DNA from: Bacillota bacterium
Lineage (GTDB): Bacteria; Bacillota; Clostridia; Acetivibrionales; DTU013
Assembly (NCBI GenBank): GCA_023426125.1
Contig: JAFABI010000107.1
Coordinates: 1 to 6,360 of the forward strand
DNA: 6,360 nt
Direction of reading: 5' to 3'
The translations under genes and the position numbers were made by a program. The notes under the pieces are model-generated. The model saw nothing but the letters and a program-made list of their open reading frames with translations, was not told where the DNA came from and made no database searches. Of this stretch, positions 5,226 through 6,360 are shown in pieces; positions within the stretch are counted from its first letter, which is position 1; each line of letters begins with the position of its first letter.

Positions 5226-5393
5226 ATGAGCGACAACAACACAGGGGGTAATATCCCCCAGCAGGAGATTGAGAACCTTGCACGGCTGCTCCTACCGAAA
5301 ATCCGTCAGTTCTTCGAAAGTGAGGAAGGACAGCGGGAGTTTGCCGAATGGAAACAACGGCAGGCACAAGAGGTTGCAAAAGAAGCTAAATGA
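5226..5393 (+). CDS. 55-residue protein of unknown function
   Basis: This is a small complete gene with a very strong Shine-Dalgarno site, AAGGAGG at 5215-5221, a few bases before ATG 5226, preceded by consensus promoters and followed by a terminator. The protein starts MSDNNTGGNIPQQEIENLARLLLPKIRQFFE and continues with a charged helix rich in Glu, Gln and Lys (SEEGQREFAEWKQRQAQEVAKEAK). It appears to be a flexible N-terminus plus one or two amphipathic helices, cytosolic, with no membrane segment. I recall similar short proteins next to serine recombinases in clostridial elements, but I cannot name a family. Here no recombinase follows it. Confidence 0.75.
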   Translation: MSDNNTGGNIPQQEIENLARLLLPKIRQFFESEEGQREFAEWKQRQAQEVAKEAK

Positions 5394-5398
5394 TATAT

Positions 5399-5437
5399 AA
5401 GCAGGGCGGCGGTTCAAATGAACCGTCGCCTTTGCTT
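5399..5437 (+). terminator. intrinsic terminator after the 55-residue gene
   Basis: GGCGGCGGTTC (5405-5415) pairs with GAACCGTCGCC (5420-5430), with one G-T wobble and a 4-nt AAAT loop. It is extended by AAGCA (5399-5403) with TGCTT (5433-5437). The GC-rich stem followed by TTTGCTTTCT, a few bases after the stop at 5391-5393, fits a Rho-independent terminator. Confidence 0.8.
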
Positions 5438-5503
5438 TCTAGTACCGATACAGTGGCTTGTTGGATAGCGTGCTTCATCTACAGTCCTTATCGAGAACCA
5501 AAA

Positions 5504-5531
5504 TTCACATGAATATTAGTTAAAATATATT
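5504..5531 (+). promoter_or_regulatory. candidate promoter of the HTH-TPR gene
   Basis: TTCACA (5504-5509), 16 bp, TATATT (5526-5531) gives five of six matches in each box, within an AT-rich stretch. An alternative is TTGATA (5555-5560), 17 bp, TATTCT (5578-5583). The alternative would start transcription inside the hairpin at 5560-5605 and so leave the ribosome-binding site free. Confidence 0.45.
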
Positions 5532-5559
5532 ACTAAAAGTTAAATCACATTCAATTGAT

Positions 5560-5605
5560 AAGCCCTCTATTTCGTGCTATTCTAAGAGCACGGAACGGAG
5601 GGCTT
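5560..5605 (+). promoter_or_regulatory. long hairpin that contains the ribosome-binding site
   Basis: Positions 5560-5578 pair with 5587-5605 over 19 positions, with one A-C mismatch and two G-T wobbles, around an 8-nt loop. The outer arms are AAGCCCTC and GAGGGCTT, the inner ones CGTGCT and AGCACG. The Shine-Dalgarno site GGAGGG (5597-5602), 7 nt before the ATG at 5610, lies wholly in the 3' arm. It would be masked in any transcript that includes the 5' arm. The hairpin could act as a translational switch, as an operator in DNA, or as a read-through barrier. Confidence 0.6.
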
Positions 5606-5609
5606 TGCT

Positions 5610-6360
5610 ATGCAAATTGGAACTACAATTCGCAAACATCGTTTGGAAAAGAATTTGACGCAGGAGGAAGTGGCAAGGCGCTTAGGCGTGACGGCTCCTG
5701 CCGTAAATAAGTGGGAGAAGGGCAATTCCATGCCTGATATCACGCTACTCTCGCCCATTGCACGGCTACTGGATATCACACTGGATACGTTGTTATCACA
5801 TACGGATTCACTGTCTGATGAGGAGGCAAATCGAATCATTGTGACAGCGCATAAAAAACTGAAAATCGAACCGTTCGAGATGGTCTTTTCATGGGCAAAG
5901 GAACAGCTTCGCATCTATCCCAATAGCGACTTTCTCGCACTTTACATGGCTCGTGTATTGCACAGCTATCTTCAAATGCAGGAAATCGATGGAGAGGCGG
6001 GGTATGCAGCTTATTTCGTAAACTGTTACCAGCGTGCGCTGGAAAGTGGTGAGGAACGCATCAAAAGTTCCGCCGCCGATGCACTCTATTACTACTACAT
6101 GGGCTGTTCCCAATTTGACAAAGCAGAGGAATACCTTGATTATTTCTCCACAGAGAATCCCGAGCGCAAGCGTAAGCTCGCCGCAGTCTACCGAGAGACT
6201 GGGCGCAAGGACGAGGCATTGCAGATGTATGAGGAACTGCTCTATTCAGGTTACCAAAATGTTCAATTAACCTTCCATGACATTTATTATTTTGCGCTGA
6301 AGGGCGAGGATTTTGAGAAAGCGCATCAGATAGTGGAAAAGCTGAGACGTTTAGCGCAAC
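5610..6360 (+). CDS. XRE-family regulator with TPR-like helical domain (3' end outside window)
   Basis: The open frame starts at ATG 5610 after GGAGGG and runs off the right edge with 250 codons and no stop. Residues 5-62 form a Cro/cI-type helix-turn-helix: IRKHRLEKNLTQEEVARRLGV, then APAVNKWEKGNSMPD (29-43) with the recognition helix, and ARLLDITLDTLL. The rest is a series of helix pairs with TPR-like features, such as FDKAEEYLDYF, RKDEALQMYEELL and EDFEKAHQIVEKL. In related clostridial regulators this kind of domain may bind a peptide or protein partner; the ligand here is unknown. It is probably a cytosolic transcription factor, and it may be autoregulated through the hairpin or palindrome ahead of it. 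It may belong to the host and not to the mobile element. Confidence 0.9.
   Translation, partial: MQIGTTIRKHRLEKNLTQEEVARRLGVTAPAVNKWEKGNSMPDITLLSPIARLLDITLDTLLSHTDSLSDEEANRIIVTAHKKLKIEPFEMVFSWAKEQLRIYPNSDFLALYMARVLHSYLQMQEIDGEAGYAAYFVNCYQRALESGEERIKSSAADALYYYYMGCSQFDKAEEYLDYFSTENPERKRKLAAVYRETGRKDEALQMYEELLYSGYQNVQLTFHDIYYFALKGEDFEKAHQIVEKLRRLAQ

Noticed and set aside
5185..5379. Minus-strand open frame of 64 codons.
   Set aside because: It is antisense to the 55-residue gene, which has promoter, Shine-Dalgarno site and terminator; the minus frame has none of these.
5582..6270. Open frames opposite to, or out of frame with, the HTH-TPR gene.
   Set aside because: The plus-strand frame from 5610 has a clear helix-turn-helix and continuous helical repeats; the others are shadows of it.

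Overview
The window looks like accessory DNA from a low-to-mid-GC Firmicute, most likely a gut member of class Clostridia. The grounds are strong AGGAGG-type Shine-Dalgarno sites, sigma-A style promoters, and proteins typical of clostridial mobile elements: a large serine recombinase with a zinc ribbon, a TnpV-like protein and a DUF6809-like protein. No ribosomal, tRNA or core metabolic gene is visible.

Left part (1-1391): the C-terminal end of an unidentified protein runs directly into a 166-residue Trp- and Cys-rich protein of unknown function (141-641). This gene converges with, and overlaps by 18 bp, an AT-rich class I SAM-dependent methyltransferase on the minus strand (624-1391). An AT-rich gap (1392-1659) follows and is a plausible place for an element junction.

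Middle part (1660-4394): a compact mobile-element module. A minus-strand operon codes for an XRE-family repressor (3152-3514) and a large serine recombinase (1698-3155), joined by an ATGA stop/start overlap and closed by a 17-bp terminator hairpin. Its promoter carries two copies of a 7-bp word 22 bp apart, a likely autoregulatory operator. Divergently on the plus strand lie a DUF6809-like gene and a tnpV-like gene that overlap by 8 bp. They end in a perfect 22-bp hairpin that begins at the tnpV stop codon.

Right part (4395-6360): a well-formed promoter with a palindrome just downstream drives a 130-residue coiled-coil/helix-turn-helix protein. Next comes about 350 bp of noncoding DNA packed with hairpins and six copies of the hexamer AATGTC/GACATT. 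It looks like a transfer origin, another DNA-processing site or a structured RNA. It runs into two overlapping promoters, a leader that can fold in two mutually exclusive ways, and a 55-residue protein gene followed by a terminator. The window ends inside a gene for an XRE helix-turn-helix regulator with a long helical, TPR-like domain, whose ribosome-binding site lies in the 3' arm of a 19-position hairpin.

Taken together, the recombinase would move the element, the XRE protein would control it, and the small genes are typical passengers of such elements. No relaxase, coupling protein, replication protein or resistance gene is in view, so the window is either part of a larger integrative element or a reduced remnant. 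Both ends of the element are unresolved.
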